The position numbers and the translations under genes were made by a program. A stretch of DNA of 64,000 bases from Flavobacterium sp. J372 (GTDB lineage: Bacteria; Bacteroidota; Bacteroidia; Flavobacteriales; Flavobacteriaceae), in contig NZ_JAJOMZ010000004.1 in the NCBI RefSeq assembly GCF_024699965.1, forward strand, positions 1,486,001-1,550,000. The letters run 5' to 3'. Below are positions 1 to 9,565 of the stretch, piece after piece. The notes beneath the pieces were generated by a model. The model was given only the letters and a program-made list of their open reading frames with translations. It did no database searches and was not told the DNA's origin. Within the stretch, counting starts at the first letter, position 1, and every line of letters begins with the position of its first letter.

Positions 1-3000
1 ATGTGGTGACCTACCACACCAGCCAGACAGCAGCAGATGCAGGCACAGGCGCCATTACCAACGTAACCAGCTACAGTAGCCCAAGCACCACGCTGTATGT
101 AAGGGTAACCAATAATGTAGCCTCAAATCCAACAGGCTGTTATGACGTAGTAGCGCTTGAACTTGTGGTAGACCCGCTTCCGGTGGCCAACACCCCGGTG
201 CCGTATACCTTGTGTGATGATAATAACCCGGGCGATGAGCGCGAGGTGTTTGACCTTACCACCAGGATAGCTGCTATAACAGGCGGTGCCACAGGCGTGA
301 ATGTAAGCTTCCACCTTACCATGGCGGCAGCCCAGGCAAACACAGGGGCGATAGCCACCCCTGAAGCCTATACCAACACCAGCACGGTACAGACCATCTT
401 TGTAAGGGTGGCCAATGCTGTAACCGGCTGCTACAGGGTAGTGCTGATGGACATCAGGGTAGAGCCGCTTCCGCAGATAACCATGCCGCCGGCACAGGAC
501 CTTCAGGCATGCGGCGCCAACGGCTATGCGGTGTTTGACCTTCAGGCCCTTGAAGCAGCAATGATCAACAACGGCGTTGGCCTTGTGATACGTTTTTACG
601 AAACCCTTGAAGATGCCCAGGCAGGTAACAATAACTATATAGCCAATACCTCAGGCTATACCAATATAATACCAAATGCCCAGTTTATCTATCTAAGGAT
701 AGAGAACACGGTGACAGGTTGCGTAAACACCCAGGTTGAGAGGCTTGAGCTTAAAGTAACCGCCCCGCCGGTGCTGGAAGAGCTTGATAACATAGTGCTG
801 TGTGACCAGGACAGCAATGACCAGGACGGCGAGACCATAGTAAACCTGAGGCAGCGTGATGCCGATGTGCAAGCCATGTTAACAGGAACCGGCTATACCA
901 TAGAATACTTTAAGCAGGAAAGTTTTGCCCAGGCAGGTGCACCCAGGATAACCAACCCGACAACCTATATAGGCACTAATGGGGAGACCATCTGGGTAAG
1001 GGCTACCGATGGCGATGACTGCTTCGCCATAGCAAGCTTTGAACTGGAGATAGGCAAGCCGCTACAGCTAACCACGCCAACACCATTGGCAGTATGCAGC
1101 AATGTGATACCAAGCACAGGCTCGGCCACGTTTAACCTTACCACAAAAGACAATGAAATACTTGGGCCTTTCGGTGTAGGCCAGGGCTATACGGTAGAAT
1201 ACTTTGTACAGGACCCGCGCACCAACACCACGGCAGTGGCCATAGCTAACCCTGAGGCCTATGTGAAGCCTGCAGGAGCCGCGCAGACACTGTTTGTAAG
1301 GGTAACCGGCCCTGAAGGATGCCGCAGCTATACCACCCTAACGCTAAGGGTGCTGCCAAAGCCGAACCCGGATACCACCCCTGATGCCCTTGAGGAGTGC
1401 GAAGACCCTGCAATAGGGGCAGGCATGGCAGAATTTAACCTGAACGATGCAGAAGCCGACATCAGGAACAATGACAGCTCGGCCATCATCACCTTCCATA
1501 CCAGTATGGCAGATGCTGAGGCAGGCACCAATGCAATACCAAATGCAGGAAACTACCAAAGCGCCGGCGCTACCATCTATGTAAGGATGACAGCCAATAC
1601 GGGCAACCCGCTGGATACCCCGTGCTACAGTGTGGTGGAACTCCAGATAGTGGTGAACCCGCTTCCGGTACTGGGCAACCCTGCCAATACCCCTGCTATC
1701 AGGCCATATGCACAATGCCAGATACCATATATAGGCACGGCAACCTTTATACTTAACAGCCATACGCCGCAGATACTGATAGGCCAGAATGCAGCTGACT
1801 ACAATGTGAGGTTCTTTGAAACCCTTGCAGCAGCACAGGCAGGCGCACCGGCCATGCCAAACCAGTACGTAAGCAGCGTGCCTCAGAAACAGGTATGGGT
1901 ACGTGCCGACAACATAGCCACAGGATGCTATGCCATTGGTACATTTGACCTTCTTATAGACCTTGGTGCGGTAGCCAACACGCCAAACCCTGCCAATGTG
2001 CCTGACACATGTGACAATGACGGCACCAATGACGGTATAACGCAGCTTAACCTGACTACGATGGATGCCGACATTATAGGCGCCCAGCCGCAGCCGCAGT
2101 TTACGGTAACCTATTATGAAGAAGACCCGAGGGTGAACCCTGCCGCTGTGGCCATAGCAACCCCGAACGCGTATGTGAATACCAACTCACCTGATTTGGT
2201 AACAGTATGGGCAGTGGTAACAAACACCGCCACCCAGGCACCGTGCAGGGGGTATGTAAGCATTGACATCCTAGTTGAAAGGCTCCCTGAGCCGCAGCTT
2301 ACAGGAGGCACCATATGTGTGGAATACCCTTCAGGTGCAATTGTGAGGCCGCTACCCCTTGACAGCGGGCTGGATGCCACCCATACCTTTGTATGGTACA
2401 GAGACGGCAACGTGATACCGGGAGCCACAGGGCCATCATACCTTGCAGAAGAGGCAGGGGCCTACTCTGTGATAGCCACCAGCGCCACAGGGTGCGTATC
2501 AAATCCGCAGACACCTGTACAGGTAGTACGCAGCAGCCAGGCAGTACCGGTAGGCAATGGTTATACGGTAAGCAATGCATTTAGTGATAACCAGACTATA
2601 ACCATCACCGTAGAAGGCTATGGCAGCTATGAGTACAGGCTGGACAACGGCCCATGGCAGGCAAGCAACATCTTCACGGGTGTGACACCGGGAGACCATG
2701 ATGTGAGAGTGCGCGACACCACGGCAGATGCCTGTGAGCCGCTTACCATAGTTGATGTAAGCATCATCGACTACCCGAACTTCTTCACCCCGAACGGAGA
2801 CGGCTTCAATGACAGGTGGAACATCGTAGGCCTTGGCAGCCGGAACAACAATGCTACAGCCAAGATTTTCATCTTTGACCGCTACGGCAAGCTCATCAAG
2901 CAGATAGCCTCTGAAGGCGAGGGATGGGACGGCACCTACATGGGCAGCCCGGTACCGGCAGATGACTACTGGTTCACCGTAGAATACAAAGAAATGACAG

Positions 3001-3053
3001 ACGGCGTGGAAGTGACCAAAGAGTTTAAAGCCCACTTCTCCCTAAAAAGGTAA
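1..3053 (+). CDS. Giant T9SS-secreted surface protein, 3' part only
   Basis: The frame is open from the window edge, so the true start lies upstream. The visible 1016 residues hold about eight tandem repeats of roughly 100 residues. Each has a Cys near its start, a TFHTSMADAEAG-like segment, a YVRV strand, a GCY motif and a closing LELVVDPLPV-like strand. An Ig-like segment follows (around residues 765-840). The last ~90 residues form the type B (CHU_C) T9SS sorting domain, with FFTPNGDGFND, FDRYGKLI and the ending HFSLKR. By family knowledge such proteins cross the outer membrane by T9SS and serve in adhesion or gliding. A hairpin terminator follows 20 bases after the stop. Its G+C is visibly higher than in the second T9SS giant of this window. 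The ligand is unknown. Confidence 0.93.
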   Translation, partial: VVTYHTSQTAADAGTGAITNVTSYSSPSTTLYVRVTNNVASNPTGCYDVVALELVVDPLPVANTPVPYTLCDDNNPGDEREVFDLTTRIAAITGGATGVNVSFHLTMAAAQANTGAIATPEAYTNTSTVQTIFVRVANAVTGCYRVVLMDIRVEPLPQITMPPAQDLQACGANGYAVFDLQALEAAMINNGVGLVIRFYETLEDAQAGNNNYIANTSGYTNIIPNAQFIYLRIENTVTGCVNTQVERLELKVTAPPVLEELDNIVLCDQDSNDQDGETIVNLRQRDADVQAMLTGTGYTIEYFKQESFAQAGAPRITNPTTYIGTNGETIWVRATDGDDCFAIASFELEIGKPLQLTTPTPLAVCSNVIPSTGSATFNLTTKDNEILGPFGVGQGYTVEYFVQDPRTNTTAVAIANPEAYVKPAGAAQTLFVRVTGPEGCRSYTTLTLRVLPKPNPDTTPDALEECEDPAIGAGMAEFNLNDAEADIRNNDSSAIITFHTSMADAEAGTNAIPNAGNYQSAGATIYVRMTANTGNPLDTPCYSVVELQIVVNPLPVLGNPANTPAIRPYAQCQIPYIGTATFILNSHTPQILIGQNAADYNVRFFETLAAAQAGAPAMPNQYVSSVPQKQVWVRADNIATGCYAIGTFDLLIDLGAVANTPNPANVPDTCDNDGTNDGITQLNLTTMDADIIGAQPQPQFTVTYYEEDPRVNPAAVAIATPNAYVNTNSPDLVTVWAVVTNTATQAPCRGYVSIDILVERLPEPQLTGGTICVEYPSGAIVRPLPLDSGLDATHTFVWYRDGNVIPGATGPSYLAEEAGAYSVIATSATGCVSNPQTPVQVVRSSQAVPVGNGYTVSNAFSDNQTITITVEGYGSYEYRLDNGPWQASNIFTGVTPGDHDVRVRDTTADACEPLTIVDVSIIDYPNFFTPNGDGFNDRWNIVGLGSRNNNATAKIFIFDRYGKLIKQIASEGEGWDGTYMGSPVPADDYWFTVEYKEMTDGVEVTKEFKAHFSLKR

Positions 3054-3072
3054 AGGATAATTCTCAAAAAAA

Positions 3073-3100
3073 ACGGGCAGCCATTTGACTGCCCGTTTTA
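3073..3100 (+). terminator. Rho-independent terminator after the T9SS giant
   Basis: The 8-base arms ACGGGCAG (3073-3080) and CTGCCCGT (3089-3096) are perfectly complementary around an 8-base loop and are followed by a T-rich tract. It lies 20 bases after the stop codon at 3053. Confidence 0.85.
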
Positions 3101-3230
3101 TTTTGAATAAAGTTTGAAAAGGCCTTTAGTTTGAATATAGCGCTGATAGAAGCGGTATCCTGCCGCAGCCTGCAAACAGATAGAGCGGACAGCAGGAATT
3201 ACGTTGATTTATTAGTTATGCTACTGCAAG

Positions 3231-3254
3231 AAAAAAGCCCCTTAACCGGGGCTT
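3231..3254 (-). terminator. Terminator of the aminotransferase gene
   Basis: The arms AAGCCCC (3235-3241) and GGGGCTT (3248-3254) enclose a 6-base loop. Read leftwards the hairpin is followed by a T run (complement of the A run from 3231). It sits just past the stop of the leftward gene ending at 3258. Confidence 0.85.
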
Positions 3255-3257
3255 ATC

Positions 3258-4448
3258 TTATTTATTGTATTGCTCTATAGCTTCTTTGAGGATTTGAACA
3301 GAACGTATGAGGTCTTCTTTTTTGAGTACATAAGCAATCCTGATTTCATCAAGGCCAACACCCGGAGTAGAATAAAAGCCGGCGGCAGGTGCAACCATTA
3401 CAGTTTCTCCGTTACTGTCAAAATTTTCCAGTAACCATTGTGCAAATTTGTCGGCATTGTCAACAGGTAGTTTTGCTATACAGTAAAATGCACCTTTTGG
3501 GGTAGCTACTTTTACTCCTTCAATTTTAGACAATTCTGTAATAAGAGTATCGCGACGTTCTTTATATTCGCTTATTACTTCATCAAAATAAGATTGTGGG
3601 GTATCAAGGGCAGCCTCGCTGGCAATCTGCGCAAAGGTTGGCGGGCTAAGGCGTGCCTGGGCAAACTTCATGGCTGTTGCCATTACTTCCTTATTTTTAG
3701 ATACGATACAGCCAATACGGGCGCCACACATGCTGTACCGCTTCGATACTGAGTCAATCATTATGGCGTGTTCTTCCAGTCCCGGCACATTCATTACAGA
3801 GTAGTGCTTATCCCCATCATAAGTAAACTCGCGGTAAACTTCATCAGCTATCAGGAACAGGTCATGCTTCTTCACCAATTCTGCGAGTTGATTGATTTCA
3901 TCCTGTGTGTACAAATAACCTGTAGGGTTACCGGGATTACAGATAAGAATAGCCTTGGTCTTAGGCGTAATAAGTTTTTCGAAATCGGCTACAGGAGGCA
4001 GCGCAAAACCTTCATCAATTGTAGAAATTACAGGGACAACAGTAACACCCGATGCAACAGAAAAACCGTTGTAATTCGCATAAAAAGGTTCGGGAATAAT
4101 GATTTCATCGCCTGCATCAAGAGTGCTTCCCAAAGCAAATAAAAGTGCTTCAGAACCGCCTGTCGTAATAATGATATCAGGTATATTTACATTTATGCCA
4201 TGCTTTTGATAGTAAGCCGCAAGTTTTGTACGATAAGTTTCAAAACCTGCAGAATGGCTATACTCCAGTATTTTAATCGTATTTTCTTTAATAGCATTTA
4301 AGGCTACTTCAGGCGTTTTAATATCGGGCTGGCCAATGTTAAGGTGATAAACTTTGTGTCCTTTTTTCTTTGCGCCTTCAGCAAAGGGAACGAGTTTCCT
4401 AATTGGAGATTCGGGCATTTGCTGCCCCTTATGAGAAACTTTTGGCAT
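3258..4448 (-). CDS. Pyridoxal-phosphate aminotransferase, class I/II (aspartate aminotransferase type)
   Basis: The 396-residue protein is full length for fold-type I aminotransferases. Visible landmarks are the NIGQPDIKTPE start region, TTGGSEALLFAL (cofactor phosphate binding), CNPGNPTGYLYT, IADEVYREF (the Asp that contacts the pyridine nitrogen) and SVSKRYSMCGARIG, which carries the Schiff-base Lys. It transfers an amino group between an amino acid and a 2-oxo acid in the cytoplasm. The precise substrate (aspartate, aromatic or alanine) cannot be read from sequence. It stands alone, with its own terminator and about 130 bases of upstream spacer. Confidence 0.92.
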   Translation of the reverse strand: MPKVSHKGQQMPESPIRKLVPFAEGAKKKGHKVYHLNIGQPDIKTPEVALNAIKENTIKILEYSHSAGFETYRTKLAAYYQKHGINVNIPDIIITTGGSEALLFALGSTLDAGDEIIIPEPFYANYNGFSVASGVTVVPVISTIDEGFALPPVADFEKLITPKTKAILICNPGNPTGYLYTQDEINQLAELVKKHDLFLIADEVYREFTYDGDKHYSVMNVPGLEEHAIMIDSVSKRYSMCGARIGCIVSKNKEVMATAMKFAQARLSPPTFAQIASEAALDTPQSYFDEVISEYKERRDTLITELSKIEGVKVATPKGAFYCIAKLPVDNADKFAQWLLENFDSNGETVMVAPAAGFYSTPGVGLDEIRIAYVLKKEDLIRSVQILKEAIEQYNK

Positions 4449-4552
4449 TATTCTGCATTTTTAAATGTGTCACAAATTTGCGACATTTTTTACAGAAATA
4501 ATAATTTTAAATAACGAAGGAAATTGAATTTGTGAATTGGAACAATAAAAAA

Positions 4553-4571
4553 GCCCTGCAATATGCAGGGC
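4553..4571 (-). terminator. Terminator of the DUF1573 gene
   Basis: A perfect hairpin GCCCTGCA / TGCAGGGC (4553-4560, 4564-4571) with a 3-base loop is followed, reading leftwards, by a T-rich stretch. It lies 10 bases after the stop at 4582. Confidence 0.85.
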
Positions 4572-4581
4572 CTGATATTGG

Positions 4582-5009
4582 TTATTGATTAACCATTGAT
4601 TTCTTTTTTTCCAGTGGGCTTACTTTGTCTTTGTCAATCACAGTGCCTTTTATTTTAAGTGGTACAACACCATCCGGGTAGTTTACAGCATTTGACTGAA
4701 CGGTAATAGTTTTACGGATAGGGCCGGGGCTCATATTATATTTCACATCAATTTTTCCTGATTTACCCGGCATAATAGGGTCTTTAGGAAAGCTCGGAAC
4801 TGTACAGCCGCATGTTGATTTTACATCTTTGATAATCAGCGGTGCATCACCGGTATTCGTAAATTCAAAAGAGCGTTCGCCATTATCATCTTGTTTGGCA
4901 ACAGTACCATAATCAATGGTTTCCTGCTTGAATTCAATTTTAGCACCTTTTTGTGAAAAGGCCGATACGCTGAAAACCAATGCTGTAAATAATAATAAAA
5001 TTTTTTCAT
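4582..5009 (-). pseudogene. DUF1573 exported protein, start region broken by one base
   Basis: The mature part (EFKQETIDYGTV, the ERSFEFTNTGDAPL strand, STCGCT, PGKSGKI) is a DUF1573 Ig-like domain, common in exported Bacteroidota proteins. The only in-frame start is a TTG at 4980, inside what should be a signal peptide. The natural ATG at 5009-5007 is followed by six A (5006-5001) and reads out of frame. One more A would give MKKILLLFTALVFSVSAFSQ, a textbook signal peptide joined in frame to the rest. I therefore place the gene start at 5009 and treat the break as a probable one-base error. A good promoter (5063-5033) points at this ATG, and a terminator follows the stop. Function is unknown. 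Confidence 0.82.
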
Positions 5010-5032
5010 TATTGTAGGGGTATTAATATTTG

Positions 5033-5063
5033 TAAAAGTAGTCAGATTAAATTAATGCGCAAA
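5033..5063 (-). promoter_or_regulatory. Bacteroidota-type promoter for the DUF1573 gene
   Basis: On the minus strand, TTTG (5063-5060) is followed by exactly 19 bases and TACTTTTA (5040-5033). This is close to the TTTG-N19-TAnnTTTG consensus of the main sigma factor in Bacteroidota. It lies about 25 bases before the ATG at 5009. Confidence 0.6.
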
Positions 5064-5100
5064 TATGACAATGCGTTTTTTTAAATTGTATTTATATAGT

Positions 5101-5108
5101 TACTTTTG
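5101..5108 (+). promoter_or_regulatory. Candidate -7 promoter element of valS
   Basis: TACTTTTG matches the Bacteroidota -7 consensus TAnnTTTG exactly and lies 55 bases before the valS ATG. No convincing -33 TTG is seen at the ideal distance. Confidence 0.4.
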
Positions 5109-5163
5109 CTTACATTTTACAAAAGCCGTACCAATATTTTTCAGATACGATATATAACAAATT

Positions 5164-7794
5164 ATGAGCATCCCTTCGCAGTTTGACGCCAAAGCAGCAG
5201 AACAGAAATGGTATGATTACTGGATGAAAAACAACTATTTTCATTCAGAACCAGACCATAGAACACCGTACACAATTGTAATACCTCCGCCAAATGTTAC
5301 AGGAGTGTTGCATATGGGGCACATGCTTAATAATACCATACAGGATGTACTGATACGCCGTGCAAGGCTTAAAGGCTTTAATGCCTGCTGGGTGCCGGGT
5401 ACCGACCATGCATCTATTGCCACAGAGGCTAAAGTTGTTGCCAAGCTTAAAGCTGAAGGTATTAATAAAGCTGACCTAACGCGTGAGGAATTTTTAAAGC
5501 ATGCGTGGGAATGGACAGATAAATATGGTGGCGTTATCCTGGAGCAGCTAAAGAAGCTTGGCGCATCATGTGACTGGGAACGTACTAAGTTTACCATGGA
5601 TGAAGATATGTCGGCATCGGTGATACGTTCTTTTGTTGATCTTTACAACAAGGGGCTTATTTACCGTGGATACCGCATGGTTAACTGGGATCCTGAAGCG
5701 AAAACAACGCTGTCTGATGAAGAAGTGAATTATGAAGAAAGGCAGGGTAAGCTATACCATTTGAAATACCAGATTGAAGGGAGCAATGACTTTGTGACCA
5801 TTGCAACAACACGTCCTGAAACAATACTTGGTGATACTGCCATCTGCATTAATCCAAATGATGAGCGATACTCACATTTGAAAGGTAAAAAGGCAATAGT
5901 GCCGATCGCTAACAGAGTAATTCCTATCATATTTGATGAATATGTTGATATGGAGTTTGGTACGGGATGCCTAAAAGTAACGCCTGCTCATGATGTAAAT
6001 GACAAAGAGCTTGGCGAGCGCCACAATCTTGAAATCATTGATATTTTTAATGATGATGCTACGCTGAACAGCTTTGGGATGCACTATGCAGGGAAAGACC
6101 GTTTTGTTGTTCGTGATGAAATTGCAAAGGAGCTCGAAGCTATAGGCAGCCTTGAAAAAGTGGAAAATCACGTAAATAAGGTAGGTACATCTGAGCGGAC
6201 GAAAGCCGTTATTGAACCACGCCTGAGCGACCAATGGTTCCTGAAGATGGAAGAACTTGTGAAGCCTGCCATCAAGGCAGTTCTTGAAACAGAAGAGGTT
6301 AAGCTCTATCCGAAGCGCTTTGATAACACCTACCGCCACTGGATGGAAAACATTCGCGACTGGAATATTTCAAGACAATTATGGTGGGGGCAACAGATTC
6401 CGGCGTACTATTATGGTGAAGGCAAAGAGGATTTTGTTGTAGCGGAAAATATAGATGAAGCAGTGAAGCTGGCACAAGCCAAAACAGGAAATACTAATCT
6501 TGCAGCTGCTGACTTAAAGCAGGATAACGATGCGCTTGATACCTGGTTCTCTTCATGGTTATGGCCAATGGCTGTTTTTGGGGGTATACTTGAGCCTGAT
6601 AATAAAGATTTCAAATATTACTATCCTACAAATGATTTGGTTACCGGTCCGGATATACTTTTCTTCTGGGTAGCCAGGATGATTATAGCCGGGTACGAAT
6701 ATGCAGGCGAAAAGCCGTTTACTAATGTTTACCTTACAGGCCTCGTTCGTGATAAGCAGCGCCGTAAGATGTCTAAATCACTCGGCAATTCACCTGACCC
6801 GCTTGATCTTATTGATAAGTTTGGCGCTGACGGAGTAAGGGTAGGGTTGCTCTTGAGTGCTTCTGCAGGTAACGACATTATGTTTGATGAGGAACTGTGC
6901 AATCAGGGTAAGGCATTCGCCAATAAAATATGGAATGCCTTCCGACTTATAAAAGGGTGGGAGGTAAGCGAAATTGAGCAGCCTGAAAGCAGTAAAATAG
7001 CTATTGACTGGTATGAGGCTAAACTACAGAAAACTTTGGCTGAGATTGAAGATAACTTCGAGAAATACCGTATTAGTGATGCCCTGATGGCAATTTATAA
7101 ACTTGTGTGGGATGATTTCTGCTCATGGTTCCTTGAGATGATTAAACCTGGCTATCAGCAGCCGATTGACAATAAAACTTTTAATAAGGCGATTGAAATG
7201 CTTGAAGCGAACCTGAAATTACTGCACCCATTTATGCCGTTCCTTACTGAAGAGATATGGCAGTATATTGCTGGACGTACACCTGAGGAGGCGCTAATAA
7301 TTGCAGAGTGGCCAAAGATTAAATCTTATGACGAAAAAATCATTACAGACTTTGACTTTGCAGCCGAAGTTATTGCAGGTATAAGAACAATACGTAAAGA
7401 CAAGAATATTGCATTTAAAGAAGCAATTGACCTGAAAGTGGTAAATGCCGAAAGTGCAGCAACATCGTTTGACAGTGTGATTAAAAAGCTGGGTAATGTA
7501 GCTTTATTGGAATATGTGACTGATAAAGTTGGCGGTGCGCTTACTTTCAGGGTAAAGTCAAACGAATATTTTATACCGGTTTCGGGTTCAGTAAATGTTG
7601 AAGAAGAAATAGCCAAACTTACTGAAGAACTGAACTATACCAAGGGCTTCCTGAAATCGGTACAGGCGAAATTATCTAATGAGAAATTTGTTGGCAGTGC
7701 TCCTGAAAAGGTTGTTGCCATGGAACGCCAGAAAGAGGCAGATGCATTGGCTAAGATTGCAACGATTGAACAAAGTCTTGCAGGACTAAAATAG
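5164..7794 (+). CDS. valS: Valyl-tRNA synthetase
   Basis: This 876-residue class I synthetase charges tRNA-Val. The adenylate-binding HIGH motif appears as HMGH (residues 50-53) in [13 protein letters not shown]. The KMSKS motif is at residues 535-539. Between them lies the editing domain with [12 protein letters not shown], which hydrolyses mischarged Thr-tRNA. The C-terminal end is a coiled-coil tRNA-binding arm ([17 protein letters not shown]). Length and order are typical. It is a single-gene unit with its own terminator, convergent with the leftward run that ends at 7861. Confidence 0.98.
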   Translation: MSIPSQFDAKAAEQKWYDYWMKNNYFHSEPDHRTPYTIVIPPPNVTGVLHMGHMLNNTIQDVLIRRARLKGFNACWVPGTDHASIATEAKVVAKLKAEGINKADLTREEFLKHAWEWTDKYGGVILEQLKKLGASCDWERTKFTMDEDMSASVIRSFVDLYNKGLIYRGYRMVNWDPEAKTTLSDEEVNYEERQGKLYHLKYQIEGSNDFVTIATTRPETILGDTAICINPNDERYSHLKGKKAIVPIANRVIPIIFDEYVDMEFGTGCLKVTPAHDVNDKELGERHNLEIIDIFNDDATLNSFGMHYAGKDRFVVRDEIAKELEAIGSLEKVENHVNKVGTSERTKAVIEPRLSDQWFLKMEELVKPAIKAVLETEEVKLYPKRFDNTYRHWMENIRDWNISRQLWWGQQIPAYYYGEGKEDFVVAENIDEAVKLAQAKTGNTNLAAADLKQDNDALDTWFSSWLWPMAVFGGILEPDNKDFKYYYPTNDLVTGPDILFFWVARMIIAGYEYAGEKPFTNVYLTGLVRDKQRRKMSKSLGNSPDPLDLIDKFGADGVRVGLLLSASAGNDIMFDEELCNQGKAFANKIWNAFRLIKGWEVSEIEQPESSKIAIDWYEAKLQKTLAEIEDNFEKYRISDALMAIYKLVWDDFCSWFLEMIKPGYQQPIDNKTFNKAIEMLEANLKLLHPFMPFLTEEIWQYIAGRTPEEALIIAEWPKIKSYDEKIITDFDFAAEVIAGIRTIRKDKNIAFKEAIDLKVVNAESAATSFDSVIKKLGNVALLEYVTDKVGGALTFRVKSNEYFIPVSGSVNVEEEIAKLTEELNYTKGFLKSVQAKLSNEKFVGSAPEKVVAMERQKEADALAKIATIEQSLAGLK

Positions 7795-7812
7795 TATTAG
7801 GAGATATCAAAT

Positions 7813-7842
7813 AAAAAATCCGCCTCACAGGGCGGATTTTTT
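7813..7842. terminator. Bidirectional terminator between valS and the superoxide dismutase gene
   Basis: The arms ATCCGCC (7818-7824) and GGCGGAT (7831-7837) are perfect and are flanked by an A run on the left and a T run on the right. The hairpin can stop transcription of both convergent genes. Confidence 0.88.
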
Positions 7843-7860
7843 GTTTGTTGGAAGCTGAAA

Positions 7861-8637
7861 TTATTTTGCTATAGCAGCCTCATATTTTTTAGCTACTGCA
7901 TCCCAATTTATCACATTGTAAAATGCATTGATATAATCAGGGCGCTTGTTTTGGTAGTTAAGGTAATATGCATGTTCCCAAACATCAAGGCCTAATATAG
8001 GCTTACCTGAAATGCCAACGTTTTTCATGAGGGGGTTGTCCTGGTTTGGTGTACTGCCTACAACAAGCTTACCTGTTTTGTCTACTACCAGCCATGCCCA
8101 GCCCGACCCGAACTGTTTTGTAGCAGCTTCCGTAAACTGTGTTTTAAATGCATCGAATGATCCAAAGTCTTTATTGATAGCCTCTGCCAATGCCCCTTTT
8201 GGCTCACCACCGGCTTTAGGAGCCATTATCTCCCAAAACAGATTATGGTTGTAGAAACCTCCGCCATTGTTGCGTACTGCTTTGTTCTCCATATCCATAG
8301 TGGCAAGCAGCTCTTCAATGGTTTTCTTTTCCATGTCGGTACCTTTCACGGCTTTGTTAAGCTCATCGGTATATTTTACATGATGTTTAGAATAATGCGT
8401 TTCCATTGTCCTGGCATCAATATTCGGATCAAGCGCATCATAAGCAAAGCCAAGCTTTACCATTTTAAAAGGGCCTTCTGCAGCCTGAACATCATCAGGA
8501 TTACCCATTGCAGGTTTGGCCTCTTCTTTTTCAGGAGCAGGAACTTCAACAACTTCTTCAAGGTTATTTTTGTCTTTACATGATTGCAGCGCTGCAACCA
8601 TAACCAATGCTGAAAGAACGATTTTTGCTTTTTTCAT
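7861..8637 (-). CDS. Lipoprotein-type Fe/Mn superoxide dismutase
   Basis: The last ~200 residues are a complete Fe/Mn superoxide dismutase. Metal ligands are visible in [12 protein letters not shown] (His), [11 protein letters not shown] (His) and [14 protein letters not shown] (Asp and His), with [10 protein letters not shown] between. The enzyme converts superoxide to hydrogen peroxide and oxygen. Ahead of it is an unusual ~55-residue leader: a lysine-rich start, a hydrophobic stretch and ALQSC, a lipobox, then a Glu/Pro-rich linker. The protein should therefore be lipid-anchored outside the cytoplasmic membrane rather than cytosolic. It is last in the leftward run and starts 9 bases after the acyl-CoA-binding protein gene. 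Choice of Fe or Mn cannot be told by eye. Confidence 0.93.
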   Translation of the reverse strand: MKKAKIVLSALVMVAALQSCKDKNNLEEVVEVPAPEKEEAKPAMGNPDDVQAAEGPFKMVKLGFAYDALDPNIDARTMETHYSKHHVKYTDELNKAVKGTDMEKKTIEELLATMDMENKAVRNNGGGFYNHNLFWEIMAPKAGGEPKGALAEAINKDFGSFDAFKTQFTEAATKQFGSGWAWLVVDKTGKLVVGSTPNQDNPLMKNVGISGKPILGLDVWEHAYYLNYQNKRPDYINAFYNVINWDAVAKKYEAAIAK

Positions 8638-8646
8638 AATAGTAAT

Positions 8647-8907
8647 TTATGTTATGGAGTTGATTGTCTCAATATACAATTTCTTAGCTTCGTCAGGCGT
8701 TAGGTGGCTTATCTGCATCCAGGCATTCATTTTAAATGCATTTCGCAAATCAAATGTCTGGAACATAGCCGGGTGCACCTGCCCCAATGTGGCCTGCTTA
8801 TAATAGGCATAAATGCGCAGCATAACATCCTGGGGCAAACCGTGCCCTATGTTATTAGCTTTTTCATAAGCTTCCTGAAACAATGTATCAAGATCTTTCT
8901 CCTGCAT
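8647..8907 (-). CDS. Acyl-CoA-binding protein
   Basis: The 86-residue protein fits the ACBP family in length and motifs: DLDTLFQEAYEKANN, the YAYYKQATLGQV helix (ligand-binding Tyr and Lys) and the FKMNAWMQI segment. It binds long-chain acyl-CoA esters in the cytoplasm and shuttles them to lipid enzymes. It lies 4 bases after psd in a run of phospholipid genes, which suits that role. Some members of the family lack the canonical KWDAW motif, and here it is FKMNAW. Confidence 0.9.
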   Translation of the reverse strand: MQEKDLDTLFQEAYEKANNIGHGLPQDVMLRIYAYYKQATLGQVHPAMFQTFDLRNAFKMNAWMQISHLTPDEAKKLYIETINSIT

Positions 8908-8911
8908 TATA

Positions 8912-9565
8912 TTATGCCTTTTTTGCTATCAGTGTCTTACCGCCCGTCACCTTTTGGTTGAGCTTTACTTCAACTTCAGTACCAAGAGGTAAAAATAAGT
9001 CAACACGCGACCCGAATTTAATAAACCCTGCATCTGTGCCCTGTACCACATGCATACCTTCACGTGCGTAGTTGACAATACGCCTTGCCAGTGCACCGGC
9101 TATCTGCCTGTATAATATCTCGCCAAAAACCCGATTTTCAATAACAACTGTAGTGCGTTCATTTTCTTCACTGGCTTTTGGGTGCCATGCCACAAGGTAT
9201 TTACCGGGATGGTATTTACTGAATTTCACCAAACCATTTACAGCATAGCGTGTTACGTGTACGTTTATCGGAGACATGAATATTGATACCTGCAGGCGCT
9301 TTTCCTTAAAATATTCAGGCTCATATACTTCTTCAATCACTACTACTTTACCGTCAACGGGAGCAATAAGTATATGATCAGCAGCCTCAAGGTCACGGCG
9401 CGGGTTGCGGAAGAATTGAAGGATAAGTATAAGGAATACAAGTGAAAATATCTGGATAAACTTTAATAGCCAATAATTTTCAATGAATTGTTCTGACAGT
9501 AGTATTACTGCCACTGTAATGGCCAATGCTATAAAAATTATTTTGGCACCTTCTTTATGAAACAT
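8912..9565 (-). CDS. psd: Phosphatidylserine decarboxylase (small type)
   Basis: I chose the ATG at 9565 ([11 protein letters not shown]), giving 217 residues, the usual size of the short Psd class; 14 further upstream codons are open but look spurious. The N-terminus has two hydrophobic segments (about residues 8-50). The body contains IAPVDGKV and [12 protein letters not shown], and near the C-terminus [13 protein letters not shown] holds the Gly-Ser self-cleavage site that creates the pyruvoyl cofactor. It makes phosphatidylethanolamine at the inner membrane. The start overlaps the end of cdsA by 11 bases, so translation is probably coupled. Confidence 0.93.
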   Translation of the reverse strand: MFHKEGAKIIFIALAITVAVILLSEQFIENYWLLKFIQIFSLVFLILILQFFRNPRRDLEAADHILIAPVDGKVVVIEEVYEPEYFKEKRLQVSIFMSPINVHVTRYAVNGLVKFSKYHPGKYLVAWHPKASEENERTTVVIENRVFGEILYRQIAGALARRIVNYAREGMHVVQGTDAGFIKFGSRVDLFLPLGTEVEVKLNQKVTGGKTLIAKKA

